Assembly (NCBI GenBank): GCA_964535405.1
Contig: CAZHUG010000005.1
Coordinates: 1 to 64,000, forward strand
Direction: 5' to 3'
From: Scatomorpha sp964535405
Lineage (GTDB): Bacteria; Bacillota; Clostridia; Oscillospirales; Oscillospiraceae
DNA length: 64,000 nucleotides
The notes under the pieces were generated by a model, which was given only the letters and a program-made list of their open reading frames with translations, had not been told where the DNA came from and made no database searches. Made by a program: the position numbers and the translations under genes. Positions 31,667 through 41,722 of this stretch are shown piece after piece. Numbering within the stretch: the first letter of the stretch is position 1; each line of letters opens with the position of its first letter.

Positions 31667-33409
31667 CTAACAACTATCTTCCATGCCATTGTCTGAAATT
31701 TGCGATGCGTCGTAGCTGAGGATGACCTGTGTACCCTCATTTGGCTTGCTGTGTGCTTCCATCTTATACTTTCCGCCGCTCAGCAGCTGCATCCGTTTAC
31801 ACACGCTAAATATACCGAAGTGGCCCTGTTCGCGATTTTCGACGATGCTTTTGAACCTGTCCACATCCATGCCGACGCCGTTGTCGGCAACTGTGATTAC
31901 AACGCCGCCGTCAGCCTTCCTGACGCTGATGTCTATTCTTCCTGCTCTGCCGTCGCCGAATGCATGCTTTATTGAGTTTTCAACCAGAGGCTGTATTGTC
32001 ATTTTCGATATCAAAAAATGCTCCGCGGCCTTTTCGCAGTTAATAGAGTAGCTTAGCGCATCACCGCCGCTTATAAGCTTTATCCGCAGATACAGCTCTA
32101 CGTGGTGCAGTTCCTGCTCAATCGTCACTATATCCTTCCCGTCGCTGAGCACAAGACGGTAATATTCCGCCACCAAATTAGCCATGCGTGAAGCTTCCTC
32201 GGGCTCCTTCATCTCACACAGCACGCTTATCGTGTTCAAAGTGTTATACAGAAAGTGAGGCTGTATCCTGTTCTGCTGCATTGCATGCTCGGTGCGCAGC
32301 TTCTCCTTTTGCTCCTGCTCCACGCGCTTTATGAGTATCTCTATCCGGTCGAGCATACTGTTGAAGCTGGAGGACAGAACGCGTATCTCGTCGTCTGTCT
32401 GCTCGGTGTCAAAGCGTATGTTCATATCGCCGCCGCTTATTTTATCCGCCTTCTCCGTGATCTCCCGCAGAGGGTTCAGCATTCTTTTCGTAATGCTGCT
32501 GGATTCATACAGCGCCAGACCAAGACCGATGAGGACAGAAACAAGTATAAAAAATATGTATATAATGCTTGCCCGATACATCTCAACCAGCGGCATCATC
32601 ATGACTACATCGGCCCGGATATTCTCCATATGCTTCTTCTGATACAGCCATATTCTGCCCTCATAACGCACTAGGAGCTTTTCGGAGTCGTTCACGAAGC
32701 CAAGGTCGAGCGTTGTGCCTACTGTTCCCTCCTCGCTGGAAGACAGCACGACTGCCTCATCATCGCAGATATATATGTTCTGTCCCGCGCATATAAGCTG
32801 TTCTCCATAAAGCTCGGTCAGCATAGTCTGATCGGCCGCAACATAGATATATCCGGCCCTCTCCATATTGCTCATGTGGACCATCATCTTGCCAACCAGC
32901 AGCAGGGGCTCGCCGCCATTGAGTCCGTGGATTTGTGACAGGCCGCAACAGATTGTTTTTCCGTGTTTTTGTTCAAGCGCAGAGTGCAGCGAGCTGTCAA
33001 AGCTGTGCTCCAGCTCGTTCTCAATGAGAATATTGTCTGCATATACATTTCCATCATGTCCGAAAAAGAACGCCCAGCCTACGTCCGAATATATCTGACG
33101 CATCAGATAAAGGCTCTGATTTATTCTGTTATAACGCTGCAGCTCGTTGCCGCTCTCGCCAAACAGGACGCCCGGGTCCAGATCATTCAGGTTTAAAAAT
33201 ACGGTGTCCGCGGCGCTGGTCAGGTATGCAATCTGTTCGTTCAGGCGATTTTCGAACTCGTTTGTTTTGCTCTGCATCGTCAATCGCGTATTGGGCAGCG
33301 TGCCCAGCCAGACCGTCGCCGAAAACCCGATAAACATCACCAGTGCGACGGCAATAAGCAATATGAAATAAGACCTCGTCAGCTTTTGACGTATGCTCTT
33401 ACTCTTCAT
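31667..33409 (-). CDS. YesM-type sensor histidine kinase
   Basis: The 580-residue kinase has a membrane helix near residues 16-38, a large extracellular sensor (to about 280), a second helix (about 283-305), HAMP, a His_kinase motif QPHFLYNTLN with His near 385, and an HATPase domain (ENSIKHAF, DNGVGMD). GAGGG precedes ATG 33407-33409; the frame is open to 33508 without support. It is in the operon deoC-lacZ-gntR-yesM-yesN and likely senses an extracellular oligosaccharide or glycoside. Confidence 0.92.
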   Translation of the reverse strand: MKSKSIRQKLTRSYFILLIAVALVMFIGFSATVWLGTLPNTRLTMQSKTNEFENRLNEQIAYLTSAADTVFLNLNDLDPGVLFGESGNELQRYNRINQSLYLMRQIYSDVGWAFFFGHDGNVYADNILIENELEHSFDSSLHSALEQKHGKTICCGLSQIHGLNGGEPLLLVGKMMVHMSNMERAGYIYVAADQTMLTELYGEQLICAGQNIYICDDEAVVLSSSEEGTVGTTLDLGFVNDSEKLLVRYEGRIWLYQKKHMENIRADVVMMMPLVEMYRASIIYIFFILVSVLIGLGLALYESSSITKRMLNPLREITEKADKISGGDMNIRFDTEQTDDEIRVLSSSFNSMLDRIEILIKRVEQEQKEKLRTEHAMQQNRIQPHFLYNTLNTISVLCEMKEPEEASRMANLVAEYYRLVLSDGKDIVTIEQELHHVELYLRIKLISGGDALSYSINCEKAAEHFLISKMTIQPLVENSIKHAFGDGRAGRIDISVRKADGGVVITVADNGVGMDVDRFKSIVENREQGHFGIFSVCKRMQLLSGGKYKMEAHSKPNEGTQVILSYDASQISDNGMEDSC

Positions 33410-33455
33410 AAGACCCTCCCTCAGCCCGAACCGGTGACCTTGTCTGTATGTGCTC

Positions 33456-34229
33456 CTATAGAGTCTTCCGCGATATCTTAACGCTGTCGTGATACATAGT
33501 TGTTTCAAACTTTGATCGCGAGCTGGGCATGATAGAGGTCGTGTACTCTATAAGTCTGTCCTGCTCATCCCAGGTTGAACGCTTGAGCAGGAAGGCCGCC
33601 TCGCCTACACCGCTTTCGAGCTGTTGGCTCTCTTCCTTAGTCATTATCACGGCCTCATAGGTTTCCACCGCGCGGTAAGGCTGTAGGCCGTACTGCTCAG
33701 CGAGTATTGTGTAAAGCGCATTGTTTTCCATAGCCTCCCAGGAGAGATCGTGACAGAGGCTCACCGGCAAATAAGTGCGTTCAATCAGCATCGGACGACC
33801 GTCTGCCAGGCGGAGACGAACCACCTCTATGAGTCTTTCGGAGTCAAATCTGAGCATCGGCGAGGGGCACTCTTCCTTAAACACAAGCCTGTAGCTGAGA
33901 ACCTTGGACGAAGGCAGCATCCCCAGGCTTTTAATATCCTCGCTGAAGCTGTAAAGGTTTCCGAGGTGGCGGGAAACCTTTGACTCGGAGATGAAGGTGC
34001 CAAGGCCGCGCTTTCGCACGATGAGCCCCTGGCTCTCAAGCTCGCGGAAGGTTTGCCTTATCGTGGTACGGCTGATGTGGTACGCCTCGCAGAACTCGTT
34101 TTCCGATGGAAGCATTTCTCCCTCCACCAGCTTTTTATCCGCAATTTGCCGCTCTATAATGTCCAAAAGCTGTAGATAAATCGCGCGTGAGCCGTTGGTG
34201 TTTATCTTCTCCGAAAAATCAAATCCCAT
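33456..34229 (-). CDS. GntR-family (HutC/UTRA) transcriptional regulator
   Basis: The 257-residue repressor has a GntR winged HTH (MLPSENEFCEAYHISRTTIRQT near residue 40; GLIVRKRGLGTFIS) and a UTRA ligand-binding domain (MLIERTYLP, LLKRSTWDEQDRLIEYTTSIM). UTRA domains bind sugar phosphates or related metabolites. The locus has both this repressor and a two-component system, so control has an intracellular and an extracellular input. Candidate operators are the paired palindromes at 38397-38441 upstream of the ABC operon. Confidence 0.92.
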   Translation of the reverse strand: MGFDFSEKINTNGSRAIYLQLLDIIERQIADKKLVEGEMLPSENEFCEAYHISRTTIRQTFRELESQGLIVRKRGLGTFISESKVSRHLGNLYSFSEDIKSLGMLPSSKVLSYRLVFKEECPSPMLRFDSERLIEVVRLRLADGRPMLIERTYLPVSLCHDLSWEAMENNALYTILAEQYGLQPYRAVETYEAVIMTKEESQQLESGVGEAAFLLKRSTWDEQDRLIEYTTSIMPSSRSKFETTMYHDSVKISRKTL

Positions 34230-34338
34230 ATCATGTCACTCCAAAAACATTTTGTTTGCCGCATCGCCAAAATTACTCATATTATTTCATAAATACCGTC
34301 GGATTTCAACTACACGGCTCTTTAGATCAGCAAAATAC

Positions 34339-37308
34339 TCACGAGAAGGACATTTGCAACGTGGCAGAGAAGCGTTTATCTTTTACTCTGTACTTATTCG
34401 CCAGCTCCGGTCCGCAGCTATTGGAGCCCAGTCCGCTGTGTGCGAAATCCACGCAGAGTACAGTATCCTCGCAGCGGCTAAGCTCATGCAGATGCCGCTT
34501 CGCGGAGAGCTCCTCCTGAGTATATTCGGAGATGTTGAAGCTAAACGGCCTGCTCGCTGTGAATGCGACAGAGCCTTCTGCACTGCTGACGTCGAGCCGT
34601 GTGCAGCCGCAGTGGCTTCCGTTTTCCTGCGGCTTCAGATAGGGCTCGAAGTTTTCCGCGGCCGTCACAGCATAGGCTCCAAGCAGGCTGGCCTGATGCT
34701 TGTCAATATAGCTCTCAAACGGCCCTAAGCCAAAATATTCGGCACGATTCCAGTCCCGCGGCAGAAACATTCGAAGTCCGAAGCGGGGTAAAAACGGCAT
34801 CGCGGTATTGCGTACAGCCGCGACCTTCAGCGTCAGCCTGCCGCTTTGCTCGAAGCACCAGCTGCAGTCTATCTCCATGATGTTTTGAAGATATACCGCA
34901 CCCAGCGATACATGCGTCAGCAGCTCCACAGCTGTGCCGCGGCGCGACCACTCAATTTTTTTTGCGCGGGCGATGGGCCTGTCGTATCCGGCAGCAGACC
35001 ACTCGCGGCGAATATACATATCATTATCTGTTGGCGCCCTCCAGATGTTGAACTCCATGGGCCGCGATAGAAACTTGCCGCGCGTCATGATGCTCTGCGG
35101 CATTCCGGTCTCTTTGCTCCAGCTGCAGCTAAATCCGGGCGCTGACACAGTAAGACTGCGCTCATCCTCCCTGATCTCCACATTTTCACCGCCTGCAAAG
35201 CCGGGTTCCTCCGGAGTCGGCGGAACATGCCGAAGCACCGCCTGATCGAAGCCGACCTCCTGCTCCCCGCGATACCATCTGAACTCAATGCATTGAAAAT
35301 TGCTGTCTGAGCCAGGTATCTCGATTCTAATGTCACGTCTGCCGTGGGGCGGGATAGATATATCCTCTCCGCACAGCATCTGTGTTGAGATGATCTCGCC
35401 ATCGTGCACAACGGAGTATTTAAGACATAAATCATGCTTGGGATCGACGAAATCGCGCATATTCTCGAAGGTAAACACAGCGCGCGGGGCATCGGAGGCA
35501 ACAAGGCGCACGGGTCTTATAACCTGCTTATACTCCAAAAGCCCGGTGTGCGGGCGCCTGTCGGGATAGACCATGCCGTCCATGCAGAAATTGCCGTCGT
35601 GCGGAAATTCCCCAAAATCACCGCCGTACATATATTCGGCTTGCCCGCCCTCTCCGCCTATGCGTATGGCATGATCGCACCACTCCCATATGAAGCCGCC
35701 GCAAAACTCGGGATGTCTGCGCATGCAGTCACGGTAGTCCTCAAGGTCTCCCGGGCCGTTGCCCATGGCATGACTGTATTCGCAGAGAATGAGGGGCTTG
35801 TCCGGCGCGGACGAAAGATAGTCCTCTATCTCCTTCAGGCTCGGATACATGCGACTATACAGATCAAGATTCGTGAGGTCAAATTTCCTGTTTTTGTATG
35901 GGTGTATGGAGGATTCGTAGTGAGTGAGGCGGCTGGGGTCGGTCATCTTCGTCCATGCCAGGGCATCGACAAAGTTACAGCCGTAACCGGACTCGTTGCC
36001 CATGGACCATATCACCACGCTGGCGTGGTTTCTGTCGCGCATCACCATGCGGCGGACGCGGTCGAGAATGACCTCGCGATAGGCGGGGTCGTCCGCAAAA
36101 AGTCCAAATTCGGCGTCCCTGCCGTAGAGCGCCGTTACGCCGTGAGTCTCAATGCAGGCTTCATCTATCACGTAAAAACCTAAGCGGTCACACATATCAA
36201 GCAGCACGGGTTGCGGCGGATAGTGTGAGGTTCGCAGCGCGTTTATATTGTGCGCCTTCATCATTACAAGGTCAAGCTCCATCTGCTCTTCGGATATCCG
36301 CGCGCCTGTTACGGGGTCGCTGTCGTGACGGTTCATTCCGTTAAATGTCACCGTCTGCCCGTTTAGCTGCACCAACAATTCCTGAGTGACGCATATGTCG
36401 CGAATTCCGACGCGCTGGCCAATATACTCGCTTCCGCAGCGCAGCAGGAGGGTATACAGCTCCGGCGTCTCAGCCGTCCAGAGCAGCGGCTCTTTGAGCC
36501 GAAGCGTCAGCCTGCCGTCCGGGCTGCCCCCTTCAAAAAGAGTCTCGCCGTTCGGGGCGGAGAGCACATACTCAACAGGAGTTTCTTTTTTCGTAGTTCG
36601 CCATTCGACGCTTATATCAGCGAAGGCGTTTTTGGGGGAAAGCTCAGTTTTTATACATATGTCCTCGATGTGATTTTCATCTCGAGTCAGAAGATACACA
36701 TCCCGGAAAATACCTGACATACGAAATTTGTCCTGATCCTCAAAATAGCTGCCGTCGCACCATTTCAGCACAAGAAAGCAGATGCTGTTATCGCCTGCCG
36801 TCACAAAATCGGATATGTCGAATTGGCTGGTGCTGTGGGAAACCTGACTGTAGCCGACAAAACTGCCGTTGACCCAAACATAATAGCAGCTGTCAATGCC
36901 CTCACAACACAGATGGCAACGAGTTCCGGGAGCTTTTGAATACGAGAAGCTCCGGATGTACACGCCGCAGGGGTTCTCATACGGAACATATGGAGGGTCA
37001 AAGGGAAACGGATATCTTATGTTTGTGTACTGCTGCGAGTCATAGCCCAGCATTTGCCATGATGAGGGCACTGTTATGTCGCCCAGGCCGTCCAGCGCGG
37101 TTCCCGTCTCCCAATATGCCGTGTCGAGCAGCCGCACATTGGGCTCGAATCGGAATTTCCATGTGCCGTTGAGACTTTGGAAGCGATCCGACAGCTCTCT
37201 GCGTGCTGACGCGGCCTGCGGGCTTTGCGCGGGAATGATGTAGGCACGCGGTGAAAGTTCACCTATGTGCAGTACTGAGATGTCCTCAAAATAGTTCGGT
37301 ATAAGCAT
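34339..37308 (-). CDS. lacZ: GH2 beta-galactosidase (LacZ type)
   Basis: The 989-residue glycoside hydrolase family 2 enzyme has a jelly-roll N-terminal domain (SLNGTWKF), immunoglobulin-like domains, a TIM-barrel catalytic domain and a C-terminal beta-galactosidase small-chain domain. The acid/base Glu is in MGNESGYG near residue 439 and the nucleophile Glu in CEYSHAMGNG near 510, at LacZ-like spacing. GGGAGG precedes ATG 37306-37308. There is no signal peptide, so it acts in the cytoplasm after import. It could hydrolyse beta-galactosides or other beta-glycosides of the class. Confidence 0.94.
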   Translation of the reverse strand: MLIPNYFEDISVLHIGELSPRAYIIPAQSPQAASARRELSDRFQSLNGTWKFRFEPNVRLLDTAYWETGTALDGLGDITVPSSWQMLGYDSQQYTNIRYPFPFDPPYVPYENPCGVYIRSFSYSKAPGTRCHLCCEGIDSCYYVWVNGSFVGYSQVSHSTSQFDISDFVTAGDNSICFLVLKWCDGSYFEDQDKFRMSGIFRDVYLLTRDENHIEDICIKTELSPKNAFADISVEWRTTKKETPVEYVLSAPNGETLFEGGSPDGRLTLRLKEPLLWTAETPELYTLLLRCGSEYIGQRVGIRDICVTQELLVQLNGQTVTFNGMNRHDSDPVTGARISEEQMELDLVMMKAHNINALRTSHYPPQPVLLDMCDRLGFYVIDEACIETHGVTALYGRDAEFGLFADDPAYREVILDRVRRMVMRDRNHASVVIWSMGNESGYGCNFVDALAWTKMTDPSRLTHYESSIHPYKNRKFDLTNLDLYSRMYPSLKEIEDYLSSAPDKPLILCEYSHAMGNGPGDLEDYRDCMRRHPEFCGGFIWEWCDHAIRIGGEGGQAEYMYGGDFGEFPHDGNFCMDGMVYPDRRPHTGLLEYKQVIRPVRLVASDAPRAVFTFENMRDFVDPKHDLCLKYSVVHDGEIISTQMLCGEDISIPPHGRRDIRIEIPGSDSNFQCIEFRWYRGEQEVGFDQAVLRHVPPTPEEPGFAGGENVEIREDERSLTVSAPGFSCSWSKETGMPQSIMTRGKFLSRPMEFNIWRAPTDNDMYIRREWSAAGYDRPIARAKKIEWSRRGTAVELLTHVSLGAVYLQNIMEIDCSWCFEQSGRLTLKVAAVRNTAMPFLPRFGLRMFLPRDWNRAEYFGLGPFESYIDKHQASLLGAYAVTAAENFEPYLKPQENGSHCGCTRLDVSSAEGSVAFTASRPFSFNISEYTQEELSAKRHLHELSRCEDTVLCVDFAHSGLGSNSCGPELANKYRVKDKRFSATLQMSFS

Positions 37309-37391
37309 GGAAATATCCTCCCGGTTCATAAATACACTTTGGAGAGGAGCAAAGCCCCTCTCCTTTTAATTATGTTTTGTTCAGTGCGCGC

Positions 37392-38102
37392 TTACTTCTG
37401 CAGTCCGAGAACCTCGGGGGTGGAGCGGTAGCCAACACCCATGCGATCAACGCCCATGTCAATGAGCTTGAGAAAATGCTCGCGGGTACGAATACAGCCG
37501 GAGCCCTTGACTTTGGCCTTGCCGTCTGCCGCCTGAAGCATCAGCTCCACAACCTCCTCGGTGGCGCCGACATTGGCGCCGCCTGTATAAAAGCCCGTAG
37601 AGCTCTTCGCAAAATCAGCGCCGGCGGCAATGACCACGCGGGTCGCCTTGACGATTTCTTCCCTGGTCAGAGCGTCGGTTTCGATAATGACCTTGACCGC
37701 CGTGCCGTACTTGTGGCAAACCTCGCAGACTGCGCGTATATCAGCGCCAAGCTCATCCCACATGCCGCTGCGGATCCAGCCGTAGTTGGAAACAATGTCA
37801 AGCTCGAATATATCGCCGCGCTTGCAGTATTCTTCGGCCTGCAGGCACTTTGACGCAGTGGTGGAAAGCCCGAACGGGAAGTCACATACGACGCAGATCT
37901 TGGTATCGCTGCCCTCGCAAAGCTCCGCGGCTATTGGTAGAGACGCCGGGTTTATACAGACCGTGCGGCATCCGTAATCAATGCCCTCTTGAATATATTT
38001 TCGTATATCCGCCTGCGTGAACTCGGGCTTGAGCACGGACTGGTCAATATATGAGGCCAGCTCTTTTACTGTCATTTCGCTCGCTTTTTTTTCTCGTTTC
38101 AT
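37392..38102 (-). CDS. deoC: deoxyribose-phosphate aldolase
   Basis: The 236-residue class I aldolase cleaves 2-deoxyribose-5-phosphate to acetaldehyde and glyceraldehyde-3-phosphate. Landmarks are the SVLKPEFT start, CVVCDFPFG near residue 68, the helper Lys in VKVIIETDAL near 138 and the Schiff-base Lys in FAKSSTGF near 167. The start codon is not fixed by a clear ribosome site; Met10 is an alternative. It heads an operon with lacZ, which is not a standard place for deoC, so it may act on a different aldol product here. Confidence 0.92.
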   Translation of the reverse strand: MKREKKASEMTVKELASYIDQSVLKPEFTQADIRKYIQEGIDYGCRTVCINPASLPIAAELCEGSDTKICVVCDFPFGLSTTASKCLQAEEYCKRGDIFELDIVSNYGWIRSGMWDELGADIRAVCEVCHKYGTAVKVIIETDALTREEIVKATRVVIAAGADFAKSSTGFYTGGANVGATEEVVELMLQAADGKAKVKGSGCIRTREHFLKLIDMGVDRMGVGYRSTPEVLGLQK

Positions 38103-38539
38103 TTAAGTCGTCGCGCGCCCGCCGGTGGGCACGCATTCCTTTCCGGTACTCGATATTTAAGTGGTGCCGACCGGCATGCCGCTCATAGCTTGTATCATAA
38201 TGTGTTAGAATTGTTTTGTCAACTGTTTCACACCAGCTCGAGCACAAAATATTTTTTCCTTAGATATTGATTGCCCTGCCCTTCGTTTTTCGACTTAATG
38301 TACAATTATTCCACGTTTTTGTTGTGCCAATAAATGTATTTGTGCGTTTTCGATAAAATAAGTTCGTTTTTTACAAGTGTCTTTCGTTTTTTCCATGTAC
38401 AACGGTTGTATCATTCAATATAATGTGTTGTACGATACAACTGCGAAATTTCTGACCAGTCCAGTCAATGTGTGAGCCCATCAGGCTGTCGATCTGTGCT
38501 GTCAGAGAGAATAAAAAGAACTGTACAGGAGGAAGAAAA
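38103..38539. promoter_or_regulatory. divergent control region of the glycoside locus
   Basis: The 437-bp non-coding region between deoC and the ABC operon holds two overlapping near-palindromes: GTACAACGGTTGTAT at 38397-38411 and GTTGTACGATACAAC at 38427-38441. GTTGTATC (38405-38412) is also an exact inverted copy of GATACAAC (38434-38441). A TATAAT at 38419-38424 sits between them with a TGTACA at 38396-38401 17 bp upstream. A repressor bound to both sites would cover -35 and +1. The deoC side shows no clear promoter. Confidence 0.6.
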
Positions 38540-39865
38540 ATGAAAAAGACACTTGCATTGCTTCTGGCTGCTGTCATGCTGCTGGGCATGGCTGCATGCG
38601 GAACCGACGTTCCCGACAGCCCGACTGCGACCCCCTCGGCTGACGCCGCCGTGACCAAGGACCCCAACGCCGATCCCGATCCTGTTACCCTGCGCATCTC
38701 CGTACGCTATTCCGACGACGACACAATTAAGCCCTACGACTACGCTGTTGCCTGCCTTGCCGAGGACATGCCCTGGGTCACCCTCGAGCTTGATCCGATG
38801 CCCGCCGATGACGGCGTCAGGCTGAAGTCCCAGATGGCCACCGGCGATATGCCTGACATATTCAGCATGGCCGGCGGAGATTTGCTCAACTCTGCCATCA
38901 CTGCCGGAGCCATATGCGACCTGACCGACAGAATCGTTGATAACGGTTTCTTTGACAAGGTTCTGCCCGCCGCCTACAGCAAGCTGTATCACACCGATGG
39001 CAAGTCGTACACCCTGCCCTACACCGGCACCGAAGTCGTTCTTCTTTTCGTAAACAAAGACATCTTCGAGCAGTACGACGTTGAAATACCCAAAACACTC
39101 GACGAGCTTGTTAAGGCAGCGGAGGTCTTTTCCGCCAACGGCGTGACCATGCTGCCTATCTTCGGAAAGGAATCCTGGATCTGCAACTCTCTATATGACT
39201 GCATCGTTACGCGCTACATCCCCGACGGACTCAGCGGATTGAACGAGGGGCACAGCATAAGAGAAGAGGGCTATTTAAAGGCCGCCCAGGAGCTCGCCAG
39301 ACTTGCAGAGGCAGGCGCTTTCCCCACCGGCGTCACCACTCTGAACTACGAGCAGGCCACCAACCTCTGGTATAACGGTGAATCTGCCATGTTCCTCAAC
39401 GGCCAGTGGGAAATCGACACGACTGTCGCCAGCCTTGGCGACTCTGCCGACTGGATACCCATCCCCGCAGCCAGTGCCGAAGAGTACGAGACCTCCCAGT
39501 ATGCCTTCACCGGGGGCAAGGGCTCCGCAGCAGGCCTGAGCGTCTGCGCCTGGAGTGATAACCTCGACATAGCAGTTGACGTCGCTTGCTATCTTGCCGA
39601 GAAGTATGCCGAGTACAACTACACCCAGCGCGGTTCCTCCACCATCGCTGTCGCCTGCGACAAGCCGATGGAGGTCGAGCCTGCCCAGATGCTCGTCAAG
39701 CTTGCCGAGATTATGCCTAAGATCACCAGCACAACTATTTTCGCCGGCATGGGCGGCAACATGGAGCTCTTTACCGTCCTGGGCGAAGGCACACAGAGCC
39801 TTCTCGCGGGTGTCATGACCCCCGAGCAGTTTATAGAGAGCGTCGCCGCCGTTACAGGCGACTGA
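38540..39865 (+). CDS. sugar ABC transporter substrate-binding lipoprotein
   Basis: The 441-residue lipoprotein begins MKKTLALLLAAVMLLGMAAC (lipobox GMAAC) and has the MalE-type extracellular solute-binding fold (GDMPDIFSMAGGDL near residue 108, YTLPYTGTEVVLLFVNKDIF near 154, GESAMFLNGQWEI near 280). AGGAGG precedes ATG 38540; the frame is open to 38468. It captures an oligosaccharide or glycoside for the two permeases encoded downstream. No ATPase gene is in the locus, so a shared MsmX-type ATPase is needed. Confidence 0.92.
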   Translation: MKKTLALLLAAVMLLGMAACGTDVPDSPTATPSADAAVTKDPNADPDPVTLRISVRYSDDDTIKPYDYAVACLAEDMPWVTLELDPMPADDGVRLKSQMATGDMPDIFSMAGGDLLNSAITAGAICDLTDRIVDNGFFDKVLPAAYSKLYHTDGKSYTLPYTGTEVVLLFVNKDIFEQYDVEIPKTLDELVKAAEVFSANGVTMLPIFGKESWICNSLYDCIVTRYIPDGLSGLNEGHSIREEGYLKAAQELARLAEAGAFPTGVTTLNYEQATNLWYNGESAMFLNGQWEIDTTVASLGDSADWIPIPAASAEEYETSQYAFTGGKGSAAGLSVCAWSDNLDIAVDVACYLAEKYAEYNYTQRGSSTIAVACDKPMEVEPAQMLVKLAEIMPKITSTTIFAGMGGNMELFTVLGEGTQSLLAGVMTPEQFIESVAAVTGD

Positions 39866-39887
39866 TTGGCCCTTAGATCCAGCTTAA

Positions 39888-39917
39888 GCGAATGGAGCCT
39901 TAAAAAGCTCCATTCGC
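39888..39917 (+). repeat. intercistronic hairpin after the binding protein gene
   Basis: A perfect 11-bp stem (39888-39898 with 39907-39917) has no T-run after it and lies between the binding protein and first permease genes. It probably stabilises the upstream mRNA or attenuates read-through, raising binding protein over permease. Confidence 0.7.
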
Positions 39918-39938
39918 AACTATCGAAAGGGGCCTGCA

Positions 39939-40820
39939 ATGAAGAAATTCCTTGGCAACAAACCGATGATTCTTATTTTCATCGCGCCGACAATGATACT
40001 TGTCGCGCTGATGGTGCTTTACCCGCTGGGCATCCTGCTGGTTAAAAGCTTCACCGAATGGGACGGTCTGAACCCGTCCACCTTTACCAAGTTAGATAAC
40101 TACATAAGGATATTTAAGGATCCGATTTTCTATACGGGCCTGAAAAACGGCAGCATTTTTGCGCTCATACAGGTCTGCATACAGATTCCGATTGCGACAC
40201 TTCTGGCGTTTGCCGTCAAGGGCTCCGGCAGGGTGGAAAAAAAGTTCTTCCGCATATCATATTATATTCCTGCGGTTCTCTCGATCACTGTGGTGTGCCA
40301 GCTCTGGCTTTCCATGTTCAATGCAGACTTCGGACTTATAAACAAAATCTTCGAGTCGCTTGGTCTGGACTATCGTCAAAACTGGCTGGGCAGGGGCAAT
40401 ACCGCCATTGTGGCAATTGCCCTGGTCAACACCTGGCAATACACCGGATATCAATTCATTCTCCTGCTTGCTTCAGTAAACTCGATACCCAATGAGTATT
40501 TTGAGGCGGCGCGTATTGACGGCTGCACAAAGATGCAGGCGAACTTCAAAATTGCAATCCCGCTCATGCAGGAGACCTACAAATATTCCCTTATAATCGC
40601 AATTACCGGAGGTCTCAACGCTTTCGCAAGCATGAATATCATGACCGGCGGCGGTCCCGGCACACAGACCTACACGTTGTCATATTTGATGTACCGCTCT
40701 GCGTTCATTGTCGGCAACTACGGTTACGGCTGCACAGCCGCCATTCTGCTTGTGGCGCAGTGTCTCATCGTGTCCATTATAATAAACAAGGTCATAGCGC
40801 GCGAGCGTATCATATACTAA
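39939..40820 (+). CDS. sugar ABC transporter permease (MalF/UgpA-type)
   Basis: The 293-residue permease has six predicted helices and the EAA loop NEYFEAARIDGCTKMQANFK near residue 189, in the family of CUT1 sugar permeases. It follows the binding protein by 73 nt, which contain a hairpin, and precedes the second permease by 13 nt. GAAAGGGG lies before the ATG. It forms a heterodimer with the MalG-type partner. Confidence 0.92.
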   Translation: MKKFLGNKPMILIFIAPTMILVALMVLYPLGILLVKSFTEWDGLNPSTFTKLDNYIRIFKDPIFYTGLKNGSIFALIQVCIQIPIATLLAFAVKGSGRVEKKFFRISYYIPAVLSITVVCQLWLSMFNADFGLINKIFESLGLDYRQNWLGRGNTAIVAIALVNTWQYTGYQFILLLASVNSIPNEYFEAARIDGCTKMQANFKIAIPLMQETYKYSLIIAITGGLNAFASMNIMTGGGPGTQTYTLSYLMYRSAFIVGNYGYGCTAAILLVAQCLIVSIIINKVIARERIIY

Positions 40821-40833
40821 GGAGCCGAATGAA

Positions 40834-41679
40834 ATGAGAAAACGTCGCAAATCACTGACTGTCGGTTCTGTGTTCTTCAAGGCGATTCTGTATATATACG
40901 CCGTGGTAAATCTCTATCCTCTGATCTGGATGCTGTTTTATTCGCTCAAGGACAACATGGAGATATTTACGACAAACCCCTTCGGCATACCGGAGGTGTT
41001 TCGCTTTGAGAACTATATCAAGGCCTGGGAATCCTTTAATCTGCCGACATATTTCATGAACAGTGTCAAGGTCACCGTGACGGTTATTGTTTTTGTCATC
41101 GTCTTCGCCACGATGTTTGCCTATGCCACCGCCAGAATGCAATTCCGGGGACAAAATTTCCTGCGCATGCTCACCCTTATCGGGCTGTTCCTGCCGCTGC
41201 AGTGCATCATGATACCCATCGCGGTGCTGGTGCGCGACCTGCATATAAGCAACACCCTTTGGGCTGTCATTGTTCCGTATACCGCTTTTAACCTCTCCTT
41301 TGCCACGATGGTGCTATACGGATACATGAGAAGTCTGCCGTTTGAGCTGGAGGAATCCGCCTGTATAGACGGTGCCTCCGTATGGACATGCTTCACGCGA
41401 ATCATAGTTCCAAATGTTAAGTCCGCCATCGCCACTGTCGCAATATTCGTTTTCATGAGCGTCTGGAATGAGTATAATCTTGCGCTCATCCTTTTGACGC
41501 GTGACGCTCTCAAGACACTCCCGCTGGGACTGCTGTTCTTCCAGGGAGAATACACCACAGACTGGGGCGCCATGGGTGCCACCATGGTCATTGCAAGCAT
41601 TCCGACAGTGCTCATCTACACGATGTTCAGCGCACAGGTCGAGAAGGCCATGACCGTCAGCGGTGCCGTTAAGGGCTGA
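40834..41679 (+). CDS. sugar ABC transporter permease (MalG/UgpE-type)
   Basis: The 281-residue CUT1 permease has six helices and the EAA loop LEESACIDGASVWTCFTRI near residue 173. It starts 13 nt after the first permease, behind AAGGAG. It completes the transporter with the lipoprotein and the other permease; the ATPase must be encoded elsewhere. Confidence 0.92.
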   Translation: MRKRRKSLTVGSVFFKAILYIYAVVNLYPLIWMLFYSLKDNMEIFTTNPFGIPEVFRFENYIKAWESFNLPTYFMNSVKVTVTVIVFVIVFATMFAYATARMQFRGQNFLRMLTLIGLFLPLQCIMIPIAVLVRDLHISNTLWAVIVPYTAFNLSFATMVLYGYMRSLPFELEESACIDGASVWTCFTRIIVPNVKSAIATVAIFVFMSVWNEYNLALILLTRDALKTLPLGLLFFQGEYTTDWGAMGATMVIASIPTVLIYTMFSAQVEKAMTVSGAVKG

Positions 41680-41722
41680 TATGCCCACCGCACCCGCATT
41701 GCATTTTAGGAGGTAAAAAGAA

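Noticed and set aside
35434..36183. Open frame of 249 codons opposite lacZ
   Set aside because: Antisense to the catalytic domain of the GH2 enzyme; composition is that of a shadow frame.
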